Origin: Pyronema omphalodes
Lineage: Eukaryota > Ascomycota > Pezizomycetes > Pezizales > Pyronemataceae
Direction of reading: 5' to 3'
Length of the DNA stretch: 64,000 nt
Assembly (NCBI GenBank): GCA_024516155.1
Contig: JAJJXM010000034.1
Span: forward strand, 434,001-498,000
Shown here piece after piece: positions 23,066 to 33,211 of the stretch. The notes under the pieces were generated by a model, which ran no database searches, was not told where the DNA came from, and saw nothing but the letters and a program-made list of their open reading frames with translations. A program made the position numbers and the translations under genes. Each line of letters begins with the position of its first letter. Within the stretch, counting starts at the first letter, position 1.

Positions 23066-25604
23066 ATGGCACCCCGCACCCTAACCTCTCTCCAAAAATC
23101 CTACGACACTAGCTATCTCATAGCCTCCACAGCAATCTATTACGAGTCCCAACGGAATCCTGTAGAAGCCCTCCGCTGCTGGCGTGACTGTCTATATCAA
23201 TTATCAGGCACACAAATACCAACGGGGTATAAACCCAAGAGTGAAGCGGAGGGGAGTTTATATGAAAGTCTCAGGAGGTTAAGAGAACAGGCGGAAGACA
23301 GGGTGGAGCTACTGGGAGTTATGGTTGAGACAGGTAGGACGGCAATGACGGCGGGATCGGGGGCTGCAGCGGGGATTGGGGTATATGGTACAGCTAATGG
23401 TATGGGCATACGGGGAGCACAAGGAGGGTATACCTTACAAGATCTAGGCCCTCTCTCCCCAATCGCACTTCCGGAACGACCTCCAACAGCGGGAGCAACT
23501 TTGAGCAGGAACCATGCCTCATCTGCATCATCTGCAACTCTTCAAAGCCTTGGACGCACCCACAACAGTTCCAACTCTTCGACGTCGTCAATAGCGCCTA
23601 TTGCGCCTATCTCGACTCCCTTTACTGCTACTTCGTTACCTGCTCAGCCTTCATCAAGCAATATAAGCCTAGGAAATGTAACACTGGGTCCCAGAGCAGC
23701 TAATATGAAAGCTCCCCGTTCACCCTCACCGGATAGGAGACTGCTTAGTACACTGCGAGGACCAAAAAAACCGAAAGCGTCAGCGCTAGAGGGGTTGTGG
23801 AAAACTGCAAGGCCGAAGGAGGCGGCACAGGCGGCGACTATGGCTTGGTCTTCTGTGGGAAGAAGGGAAGGGGAGGGTATCTCAAGAGCCGCAACCGATG
23901 GGATAGGAGGATTTGGAAGTGTAAGGAGTGAACGACCCGAGAAGTTGGAACGGCCAGGGTTGGAGACAAGGAGTTCAAGTGGCTTCTCGAGTGGGAGTTT
24001 ACAGGAGGGTAGCATACGAGAGAAAGAGGAGCTTCGAGGAGTACAAAAAAGGCCACACATGGGACGGCAAAAGACTCGGCCACAGTCAATGTTATTTCCT
24101 GTATCTTCTTCGACCTCTTCTTTAGCTTCATCGTCAATTTCAGTACAGGGGAGGGGGTATGCAGATGATGGAACCACTGGGATGGCGATGGGAATGGATG
24201 GCAGTTTACATCCTCTTAACCTACCCCCACCGCCACCGCCTCATAAAGTCCCGTTATCTACGCTGCCGATATTACCGGCAAGACCAGTAGGGCAAGTGAG
24301 GAAACCGGTACCAAGGAACCCAAGCTATGGAGAGTCAGAGAGCCATGATATCCCGCCGCCACTTCCACCAAAGTTGCCCCCTAGAGCACCATCAAGACCC
24401 ACCGGCCTGCGGGTGCGCTCGGTATCAGACACCAACTCACACCGCAACGGCTCCTCAACTACACCACTCACACCCAGCGCCTCTCCCTCACCCACAACTC
24501 CCGTTTCCGAGGATCCCCCAGTCCCATTAGATCCCCACGAAGCTCGTCTTCAAGCAGCCATAGCATCCCTTACCCGCGTAGCCGATCCTGCAGCGCTACA
24601 ACAAATTGCCAATGAAATTATTGTCAAGGGGGATGAAGTTCACTGGAATGATGTAGCTGGTCTTGAAGGAGCTAAACAGGCGTTGAAAGAGGCTGTTGTT
24701 TACCCGTTTCTTAGACCAGATCTGTTTTCTGGGCTTAGAGAACCGGCGCAGGGAATGTTATTGTTTGGGCCTCCAGGAACGGGAAAGACTATGCTCGCGA
24801 GAGCTGTGGCGACGGAGTCCAGGAGTACGTTCTTTTCGATTAGTGCTAGTTCGCTGACGAGTAAATATGTAAGCCATGTCCCCCCTCCAGCCCTTTCACT
24901 CTAGCGAGTGATGTGGGATGATGTAACGGATGATATACCGGGTGATGGGTTATGATGCTGACTACTCATGACAACAGCTTGGAGAAAGCGAAAAGTTAGT
25001 TCGAGCATTATTTGCATTATCAAAAGCCCTAGCACCATCAATCATCTTTGTCGACGAAATCGACTCTCTTTTATCTGCGCGTTCCGGCGGCGAAAACGAA
25101 GCCACCAGAAGAATCAAAACCGAATTCTTGATTCAGTGGTCATCACTTGCACGAGCTGCTGCTAGTTCCGATTCTTCACCTTCTTCTTGTGATTCGCGTA
25201 TTTTGGTTCTTGCTGCTACTAATTTACCCTGGGAAATTGATGAGGCTGCAAGAAGAAGATTTGCTAGACGACAATATATCCCCCTTCCCGAAGAGGAAAC
25301 GAGGAAATGTCAACTGGAGAAGTTACTACAGGGCCGACATGAGCTTACGAAGGAAGAAATGGATCGGTTGGTGAAAGAAACAGACGGTTTTTCGGGAAGT
25401 GATATTACGGCGTTGGCAAAAGATGCGGCGATGGGACCGTTGAGGAGTTTGGGGGAGAGGTTACTAGAGGTCGGGGTAGGAGAGGTGCGTCCGATTGGTT
25501 GGAGAGACTTTGAGGGGAGTTTAAAGAAGATTAGACCTTCGGTTGATGAAGAGGGATTAAGGAAATTTGGGGAGTGGGCGGAGAGATTTGGAGAGAGGGT
25601 TTAG
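23066..25604 (+). CDS. Meiotic-clade AAA ATPase, spastin/Sap1/Yta6-like
   Basis: Hexameric AAA ATPase of the spastin/katanin/Vps4 group. Exons 23066-24868 and 24978-25604 (phase 0) give 809 residues. Residues about 10-80 ([33 protein letters not shown]) look like a MIT-type three-helix bundle. A long Ser/Pro/Gly-rich linker (about 100-490) includes proline runs. The AAA domain begins [20 protein letters not shown]; Walker A GPPGTGKT starts at residue 568, Walker B is [12 protein letters not shown], then the sensor [15 protein letters not shown], arginine fingers [10 protein letters not shown], and the C-terminal lid [19 protein letters not shown]. The final stretch [20 protein letters not shown] is typical of spastin-like proteins. 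The intron splits TSKY from LGESEK. Whether it severs microtubules, like spastin, or acts like yeast Sap1 cannot be told. Confidence 0.9.
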
Positions 25605-25710
25605 AGATGTGCATTGTTTATGGCGTTTTTTTTGTTTTGTATGGTTTTGTTTTATGATCTTTTGGGGTTGTTTTTTGCTACGATTTTTTTGCATTGCGGA
25701 GGTTGGGAGC

Positions 25711-25792
25711 CAGGGGGTTGGGGGGGGGGGGGGGGTGAGAGGTCTATGGGAGAGTTATGGGGGGTTATGGGGGGTTATGGGGGGTTATGACC
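25711..25792. repeat. G tract plus GGGGGTTATG reiterations
   Basis: Sixteen consecutive G at 25720-25735, then four closely spaced GGGGGTTATG-type repeats. Multiple G runs on one strand could form a G-quadruplex; this is inference from the base pattern. Confidence 0.8.
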
Positions 25793-26149
25793 TATGACCT
25801 ATGACGTATGATACATGATTTTGATAAGGTATTTGGTATCGACTTTATGGTGTACAGAAGAGTGTTTATATACATATTAGCGGAATTAAAAAAAGGAGGC
25901 TTTCAGCTATTGTAATTTTTTGTTTTCGTGAGCTTACTTACGGAATTGTGATGCGAACTCGTTGATGGAAAACATTGGCGCTGGGCTTGAGTACGGGATT
26001 AAATACTGCGATAACTGTAGATAATTACTGTTGGTTTCTTGGCTTTTGATATATGCTATACAAGCTGCATAAGCATCTTTACCGTTTGGTTTATAATATT
26101 TACGTACTGCTGAGTTGAGGGTTTGGCTTGGTGGTTAAGAGGTTACGGA

Positions 26150-26232
26150 AGTGCTGGAGGTAATGGAAGTGCTGGGGGTTATGGAAGTGATGGAGGTTAT
26201 GGAAGTAATGGAAGTAATGGGGGTTATGCCAT
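26150..26232. repeat. Imperfect GGAAGTNNTGGNGGTTAT array
   Basis: About four imperfect copies of an 18-nt unit such as GGAAGTGCTGGGGGTTAT. It makes a spurious Gly/Ser-rich frame at 26123-26332. Confidence 0.7.
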
Positions 26233-26556
26233 TGATGGTATAGAGTTGATGATCATGAAATTAATTCTTCGTTCTTTCTTAATTAAGATTTCGCTAGGAG
26301 TTTATAAACATCCAGGTAAGACACTGGCGTGATCGGGTACAGTGTATACCTCTGCTCTACTTCAGGACTGCGGTGGTGGTTATATGATGGATGATGGATT
26401 TAGAACCTAGAAGATGTGGATAACGGTATTTATATTATGTGATATATCTATATATATTCTTTTCTTTATTTTGGCTCTTTTGCTCTTTTGCTTTTTGCTC
26501 TTTTTGCTCTTTTGCTCTTTTGCTCGTTTGCTTGTTTGTCTTATAAGTTATAAGTT

Positions 26557-26561
<5 letters not shown>

Positions 26562-26589
<28 letters not shown>
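26562..26589. repeat. (CA)n microsatellite
   Basis: About 14 CA dinucleotides directly following a TTATAAG duplication. No coding overlap. Confidence 0.9.
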
Positions 26590-26591
<2 letters not shown>

Positions 26592-28326
26592 CGCGCCCTT
26601 GGTAATGATGTTTTTGTTATCGGTTGGGTGATTAAGGTTGTTCATCTGTTTGGGCTTGGGCTTGTGCTGGTGATATCTATTTAAATGCGATGATCACGCA
26701 CAATCATACCCTGTCGTTGGTTTAGATGTTGGGGCTTGTTTCTTGGCTTTTTGATTTCTGGTTGCTGTTTTTTGGGGGTGCATGTGTTTTTTTTTCTAGT
26801 TTGTGGTTTGTAGTTGATAGTTTATAACTGATACCCTAGTGTGAAGTATAGAAGATTTGATTATATGTAACTTTATTTCCTAATCCATTTTTAAAACTAA
26901 ATAGCCTTATAATTTATAAACGCCGGAGGATGGGATAAAAATAACTCTTGGTTAAGCAGAATATTTCAATATTTCTTTTGAAGAGTTCCGAGTTTCAAGT
27001 TCCGAGTTCGTCGTCTTTATCTCTATAATTCAGTTGCTATAGGATTTGTTCAACACTGGTTCGAGCATGGACCCGACTTGTATTATATACATTGTGGGTT
27101 TGGGAAACTTCCACCAGGAGAATCATCACCCCATAGCTATGTAGGTAAGGATGCGGATTGTTGTACACAAAATTTAGAGTTTTTATGCTGTATGGTCTCT
27201 CTCTCTCTCTATCTCTCTCTCTCGATGGGGATGGGGATATATACGTAGCAATACTGTAATAGTTTCTACTATGTACCTGGAGCTTTTGTTTTCGAGTTTT
27301 CTCGGATATCTGTGGATTTTCGATATCGGTATCGGTTTTGTGGCTTACGTAAAGTCGGGGTTGTTTTTGGAGAATTTGTTTATGGATAGTTGGGGTTAAT
27401 CACGGTGGATGAAAAGTTATTGTCCTTATATTAAATCTTAATAGATTTTATGGATCCTGTAACCCGGGGGTGGGAAGCGGGGGGAAATGATTGATATCCA
27501 ACTTTAAACAATATGAAGAGGAAACTAGTATATTAATATTACTATTTCTTCAGTTGATGCCAAATTTCTTTCCTATCCCAAGCGCATTCTTGATCTACTC
27601 TAATCTTCTCCGCTGAGCCTGCTAACTTTCAAATAAATTTGATATCCATTCATTTTTTTCAGCTATCTAACACCAACACCAGATATAAAAAGTTACTCAC
27701 GCATCAGTTGCTCATAAATAAACAGCACTCTGCTTTGATTCGGCTTCAATTCCGCTTGAATTTCGCTTCATCTCCACTGCATCCCCACATCACCCTCGCG
27801 ACACACTCCATCACTCAGTCGAGTGACCTGTTGTGAAGCAGATGCCATATGGCGTACCCCACAGAGGCAACGGCATGCAAACGCTGTCAACACTTAAATT
27901 GATACCTTCCCACATCCACCCAAATCAACCAGTTGCAATTCACTACGGTATAACTTTTAATATGGCTGGTGGGTGGGTTCGTAGATTCCGCGATTTCATA
28001 ATTTTCCGAAGAAGCCAGGAAACGAAGCATCGATAATGAGAGTGGAGACCGATCTCAATGTACGTGGCTTGATCACAGATATGGAATTTATTTTTCATCT
28101 CAGAGATGGGGATTGAAGATGTTATAGAAACTCGTTAAACTGTATCTAACCCCTCTACGAATGGAGGGAATGGGGCTATGTGTGTCCTCGACCCGTGTAC
28201 TGGACATCGTTACTCACTCGTGTAGTTAACCAACTCCGCCTTGAGATTCGGAGGCTTGATGAGTTTGGTCTATGCGGGGGTTTTCTGGGTGGAGGTGTAT
28301 GTGGTATAGTTTCGTTTATGCCGGAA

Positions 28327-29320
28327 TTATATTGGGGAGATTTGGCGGTGAGTTATTGGTTTGTCGGATACATTTCGCGAATGGTTGAGGAGGTGTTTCG
28401 TAAAGTTGGAAGGTTGGATATGGTGAAGATCATCTCTGGCAGGATATGGAGGTAGCTTGACGACGGGGGTGATGCATTTTCTTTTCTCGGAAACTTGTGG
28501 AATGAAAAATACGGAAGGGTCGCTATCGGTGAGCTGGTGAAGGGTAATGTTGGAAATGGTGTCCAGATGAGGACCTGGATCAGGTTTCTCTATGATGAAG
28601 GATAGGATTAGCAAAATGGGATGGAATTCTTGATGGGGAGATGATGTAGTGAATACCGTTTTATGAGATGATCGGCGTTTGGGTTCTCGGGAATAGGTTG
28701 CGGGATGATGTAGGGCTTCAAAAGACTCGATTGGATCTTTCAGGGTTGAGAACACGTTGTGGTAGTCCTGAGAATTCATCCTCGTGGTTCCTTTGGATGT
28801 AACGGTAAGGCCTTTCTCTCCGTAGCAGAAAAATTCCCTAGGTAGTATCCCTGTGGTTTTTCTTGAGTCAAGTCTGGTTATTCGTAGTTTGTATGGTTGA
28901 AGTTTGATGGATTGTACCGCATCAACACGATTCTAAAGTCCGAAAACTTTGTACGGCAGGAGAATTTCTAGGTTACTTATCGAAACGTCATGGATAAAGG
29001 TTTAAGGGGCGATCTGTATACTCGTTTAATCTTTGCCACGGTAAGGTAAGGATATTTTCTCGGATCTTCGTGGTAGGGCTGTAAGCATAATGTAGTGGAT
29101 CTCGCTTGCGGTCGGTTGCTCTGGATTTCGTTTGATTTGTTGGTAAACCCCAGGTTGAATGTTATGAGGCAGTCGTTGTATCGTTCTATTGTTTCTTTAG
29201 ATGCCAGATTCCGTTTGTCAACTTTGCCAACTCTGCTATTTCCGTCGGTATTCTCACAACACCAGGTTGATTCCAAAGGTCGAGAGACTGGTATCGAATG
29301 CGGAGTACCTACATTGCCGT
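28327..29320 (-). CDS. Unrecognised coding-like region, two open exons, 5' end not found
   Basis: On the minus strand 28327-28932 is open for about 200 codons and ends in TAA; this length is unlikely by chance. A GT...AG intron at 28933-29021 (89 nt, phase 0) would join it to a second open stretch from about 29320 to 29022, reading through ESTWCCENTDGNSR and YPYLTVAKIKR into NRVDAVQSIKLQPYKLR. The combined product is about 300 residues, rich in Ser/Thr/Pro/His in its C-terminal part, with no domain I recognise. No ATG is present at the upstream edge, so one or more 5' exons must exist or the region is a decayed gene. A candidate first exon is at 29796-30029. Low confidence that it is expressed. 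Confidence 0.35.
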
Positions 29321-29795
29321 TTTTGATTTAAAATGCCCAGGGCTTTTCTTACCACTTTCGTTGACGGAGAAGTCATTCAGGAGGATCAAAGGGTCATAGA
29401 GTTATGATTGAAATGGGATAAGGAATAGCTGAAACTGATGAGAAACGGGTGAAGATTGACGAAAGTAGCGAGTGACAGCAAAAACGGAGGTAGTACCGGG
29501 GGTCTGAACGTTTTTCACATGATACATCGGGATTCCTCGTCCTTCTTGGCCTCATTCAGACACGGTGGGGGCCTTCAGTTTCTGGTCCGAATTTAGCCAC
29601 AGTCGGATTATTATCATACGACAATTTTCACCAGGTAAAATATCACGCACCAATCAATTTTCGAATTCCTTAGTGGTGTATGATTGGCGGCACTGCCACC
29701 ATACCGAAACATTCCCGGCCACTCACGATCACTCGGTGGGGCCTTCAACACCAACACCCTAACCACTTCTGACGTCTGACAATTTTTTTTTCTTC

Positions 29796-30029
29796 CTACA
29801 CACATCCAGACGGGAGATTAGTCGGACATACGTCGGGACGTCCTCGTATTCGCCACATGATATCGTAAATCCGGTATCCGCGTGCACCGCGCTTAAAAAC
29901 CAAGGCGTCACTAAACCTCCTAGCCACATCACCGCCACCGCCGATCGGGTGGCGGATTTTCTTCGACTCATCGTAGGCCACCAGTATAGCACCAAGGATA
30001 TCGATAGGCACATAAGACGTTCGATCCAT
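29796..30029 (-). CDS. Possible first exon of an unrecognised minus-strand gene
   Basis: An ATG at 30029 opens a 77-codon frame (MDRTSYVPIDILGAILVAYD, then GGGGDVARRF and YDIMWRIRGRPDV) that looks protein-like. It could be the start of the region at 28327-29320, but the intron linking them would be about 500 nt and no donor was settled. It is divergent from the RanBP2 zinc-finger gene. Speculative. Confidence 0.25.
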   Translation of the reverse strand: MDRTSYVPIDILGAILVAYDESKKIRHPIGGGGDVARRFSDALVFKRGARGYRIYDIMWRIRGRPDVCPTNLPSGCV

Positions 30030-30092
30030 GGACCTTTTCAGCTCAGGGCATCTTTAAATTAGATCAGAAGCTTTTCTGTTCCTACTTTTTTG

Positions 30093-30170
30093 GCGTCCGG
30101 GGATTTGCGTCCGGGACGTCCGTGGCTTAGTTCCCGCTTGGGTTTTCCCCTTTGTGTGCGCCCCGGACGC
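30093..30170. promoter_or_regulatory. GCGTCCGGGG inverted repeat
   Basis: GCGTCCGGGG at 30093-30102, a direct near-copy GCGTCCGGG at 30107-30115, and the exact reverse complement CCCCGGACGC at 30161-30170. It lies between the outward-facing starts at 30029 (-) and 30463 (+). It could be a binding site for a CGG-recognising zinc-cluster factor or a hairpin; both are inference. Confidence 0.5.
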
Positions 30171-30462
30171 TTTTTTACACGGTTTTGCTTTGGCATCCGT
30201 CCCATTATCTTATCCGAAGTTGGAGAAGTCTAGAATTTGGATGAGTAGGGAGGGCCAGGGTGTACTGAGTAAAGTCGACCACGGTATATAGTCTGGACAG
30301 AAACCGCGGCCATCGCTCCAAAGGTTGTCTTCCACGCAATCGTTAGTATCGTGTCACCACGTACGCTGTGGATCGCTACACAACGACGGAATATACACAA
30401 CACGACATCAACGACGGCGAGAGAGAGGGATAGAAAGAAAGAAACGCGGCGGACAAAGCGAG

Positions 30463-30693
30463 ATGACCTGGAGATGTCCCGCGTGTACTCGGCAGAATAG
30501 CGAGAGAGAATTCCGGTGTGTAAAGTGTGGTATGTTGGTTAGGAAAGACGCGGCTGCACATATAACGGAGTTGAAGGAGTATATGAAGACAAAGGGAAGC
30601 ACAAGAATAACAACTTGGAAATGTCCAGTTTGTACAAGACAGAATCCTTATTCAGCGAAGCAATGCTCTGGATGTAGAAGGGTGATGAATTAG
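30463..30693 (+). CDS. Small protein with two RanBP2-type zinc fingers
   Basis: A 76-residue protein made almost only of two RanBP2-type fingers. Finger 1 is WRCPACTRQNSEREFRCVKC (about residues 3-22) and finger 2 is WKCPVCTRQNPYSAKQCSGC (about 52-71). Both match W-x-C-x2-C-x3-N-x6-C-x2-C exactly. The fingers are joined by a roughly 30-residue charged linker. RanBP2 fingers bind ubiquitin or single-stranded RNA in known families; no partner is visible here. The frame is open upstream to 30325 with another ATG there, but MTWRCP starts directly at finger 1. A GTAAGT donor follows the stop at about 30701, suggesting a 3' UTR intron or an alternative form. Confidence 0.72.
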   Translation: MTWRCPACTRQNSEREFRCVKCGMLVRKDAAAHITELKEYMKTKGSTRITTWKCPVCTRQNPYSAKQCSGCRRVMN

Positions 30694-31923
30694 TGGAGGT
30701 AAGTACTGATGGAATCCTGTTGCAGCTTTGTTGTGGACGTCTTTTGCTAATGAAACAACAGTTGGAAAGTCCGAACTTCAGGGTGAGAGAATTTATCTCT
30801 TGTTAATGGGAATTGGGAAAATTTGCGGTGGAGTTGAGGGCGTTCTAGTGGATACATCTGTTTGTTTTCATATGATTTGGCTGGACCAGGTTGAGGAAAT
30901 TTGCATAGAAATGGTGCTGCGGGTTGTGCTTCTGCTTTTTACAGTTTCTTGAGCGGGTGGAGTATACATTCTCAACGATAATTTGATTGAATCTGTTAAC
31001 AGCATCATACTATCGAAACAACACATGTTAACAAGCCTTAGGGCACCAAAAATATGGTTACCATATTCAGCAACAAAAAAACCAAGCGGTATGGCAGATG
31101 ATAGGTAGGAGGCATATTCCGCGTTCGCTCCCGCTCCAGACCGCTTTCGGTGTTTAGCATCCGAAACCTCGCTCGCCGAGACGAGACACATTTAACAATC
31201 GACTGAACTATTGACACAAACAGATAGCTTACCATTGTATCGGGCCTGCCTGAATCTGACACGAGCCTCAACCGGTGATTTAGACTTCACCCAATACCCA
31301 CGAACGGCTAAGCTAAAGTGACGAGTTATGATGCTCTAATTTCAAGCGAACGGAAAGACCAGATCACGCCACAAAATGGAAACTATTACGTCAGTATCGG
31401 AAGCTAGGTGAAAGCACCCGTCAGCTAGGTGATAAACTGATGAAGATCATTATATTGGGACCGTCTGGATTTAACACGGACATTATGGAGACGGACCATT
31501 GACCGTCTGTTCGGCGAGAATGCCTTTCGGGACGGGCCGAGATATCAGTATCACTGACTTAAATCAGACCGTATATAAAAAAGATTCCCCGATTTCGGGT
31601 TATGAAAGAAAGTGCGAGAATTTTATACCCGGACAGTGCCCTAAGTACGACGCACTCCATATAACTCGGACATAACAACAGCACAATTACAATTTCAGAG
31701 GTTTCTCTGATAACTAATTACGACTTGAGAGCTCTATAATAGGGAAATTTAACCATGGTCTTTATGAAATAATTGATGGATCATAAGAAGCATTTGTCTC
31801 TGCATGTGTGCATGTGCAGTTGTATTTGAGACAAAATTGGACAGAGTGATACTTCGACGCACCGGACTTAACATGCATATAACTGCCTTGATATATGGTA
31901 AGTATTATCAGTAGTCATAAGAA
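30694..31923. other. Spacer before the tRNA gene
   Basis: No supported gene. Reading frames at 30868-31271 on the minus strand are short and show no domain. Confidence 0.55.
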
Positions 31924-31995
31924 GCCGGGCTGGCGCAATGGTAGCGCGTCAGACTTCTAATCTGAAGGTTGCGGGTTCGATCCCCGCGTTCGGTT
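31924..31995 (+). tRNA. tRNA-Arg (anticodon UCU), no intron
   Basis: A full cloverleaf can be drawn. The acceptor stem GCCGGGC pairs with GTTCGGT (three G-U wobbles), the D stem is GCGC/GCGC with loop AATGGTA, the anticodon stem is TCAGA/TCTGA with loop CTTCTAA (anticodon TCT), and the T stem GCGGG/CCCGC encloses TTCGATC. The discriminator base is T at 31995. It reads AGA codons. A T-rich stretch (ATCACTTTTTTTG) about 22 nt downstream fits a polymerase III terminator. Confidence 0.95.
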
Positions 31996-33211
31996 CAAGA
32001 CCGACCCCTCAGGGTTGATCACTTTTTTTGTTTCAATTTTTTGTTTGATTGGCAGTCTTCGGAGAATATTTTTGGACTTGTACGTAATAATGTCCCGATG
32101 GCCAATGCCATTCAACAGTGGTCCAGCGGGGATGCACAGACCCATCCAAAGTTGTGTAGCGCAAATCATCCCCGCAGATCGCCGGCAGTGGGCATTTGGC
32201 GAATTATCTTTAGCGGGCTGCAATGGAGTGGGGTCATTGGATCTTGGTGTGATCATTGCGGTCTAGACGGTGTTAATGGGTCATCATTGACAAAGACAAA
32301 GCTATGGATGACAGAAAATGAAATTCTCCAGTCAACAAAGTTCAGGTACCAATCGCTTATCTGCGAATTCCGAATTTCTCCAGATTACTCCAAGATTCCA
32401 TCCGTGCCACCGGGTCTCGCGGATATCAATCTGAAACGATGCTCTTCGTTTCAGCAACATATGGGTCCACATACTGTACATCAAATACACATTTATAAAC
32501 GTGGCATAGCCGGATCCCACGCCTGACGCCTGACGTGCCGATATCCGAGGCCGGCGCCACGCATATTTCACCTTCCAATACGAATGATGATTAGTTGGAT
32601 TCGGTGGCTTGGTGATGAAATTGGAATATGGCATCATGATCTGAGGATGCAGATTCCACTTTTGACTCTCCGGTTGTCCTACCGGAAAATTGAGAGCATA
32701 ACATAATCATGAACTTTGTTCGTGATTGTTAATATCAATATCTGTGTATCTATCTGTCTACAGAAATGATGAAATATTACACCATATGAGTCGGTTTTAA
32801 GTTGCGGAATTATGGTATGTACCGCCGTAAGCTTCTTTAAACCCTAAAGTAGTACCGTGACTACCGTCGGCAGTCAGCTTAATAAACCCTAAAGTCCGGT
32901 GTTGGTTCAACGTAACCGGAATTGTCGGCAGATACGTCGTAGTATGCAACAGAAGCGAAAATATCCCGGCCAAACCCGTCCGCCTACGCCTAACAAGCCT
33001 TTCGACACGAGGATTATCCCCCAGAGCGGGTTTAGTTTTGTAGTTCTAATCTAAGAATGAGTTACTTCTGCAATTAAGGATTGAGACCCCGGTGGAAGAA
33101 GACCCTGAGGAAATATGCTTAGTATAAGAACTCCTCTAGCCCCTCGCAGAATCTCCATAGCTTGGCTTCGGATAACTACCCAGCTAACTAGACGACATCG
33201 TCCCGACAATC
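31996..33211. other. Spacer between tRNA-Arg and MFS gene
   Basis: Both strands are open over part of 32020-32640 (up to 185 codons on +, 101 on -), but neither product resembles a known protein. A TAAACCCTAAAGT pair lies in the promoter side (listed separately). No gene called. Confidence 0.5.
32838..32895. promoter_or_regulatory. Pair of telobox-like TAAACCCTAAAGT motifs
   Basis: Identical 13-mers at 32838-32850 and 32883-32895, 45 nt apart, about 320-370 bp upstream of the MFS start. AAACCCTAA is the telobox core known from promoters of other eukaryotes; a role here is inference. Confidence 0.4.

Larger units (their letters stand above)
25605..28326. other. Gene-poor, repeat-bearing spacer
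   Basis: About 2.7 kb without a supported gene. It holds a 16-nt G tract (25720-25735) followed by GGGGGGTTATG reiterations to about 25790, an imperfect GGAAGTAATGG/GGTTATG array (26150-26230), TTTTGCTC reiterations (26465-26530), a (CA)n microsatellite (26562-26589) and a (TC)n stretch (27198-27225). Confidence 0.65.

Noticed and set aside
23644..24177. 177-codon minus-strand frame in the AAA ATPase gene
   Set aside because: Shadow of the Ser/Pro-rich linker of the AAA ATPase.
26123..26332. Gly/Ser-rich small frame
   Set aside because: Generated by the 18-nt imperfect repeat array.
31969..32526. 185-codon frame starting inside tRNA-Arg
   Set aside because: It begins within the tRNA, has no recognisable domain and an opposing open frame; kept only as a finding.
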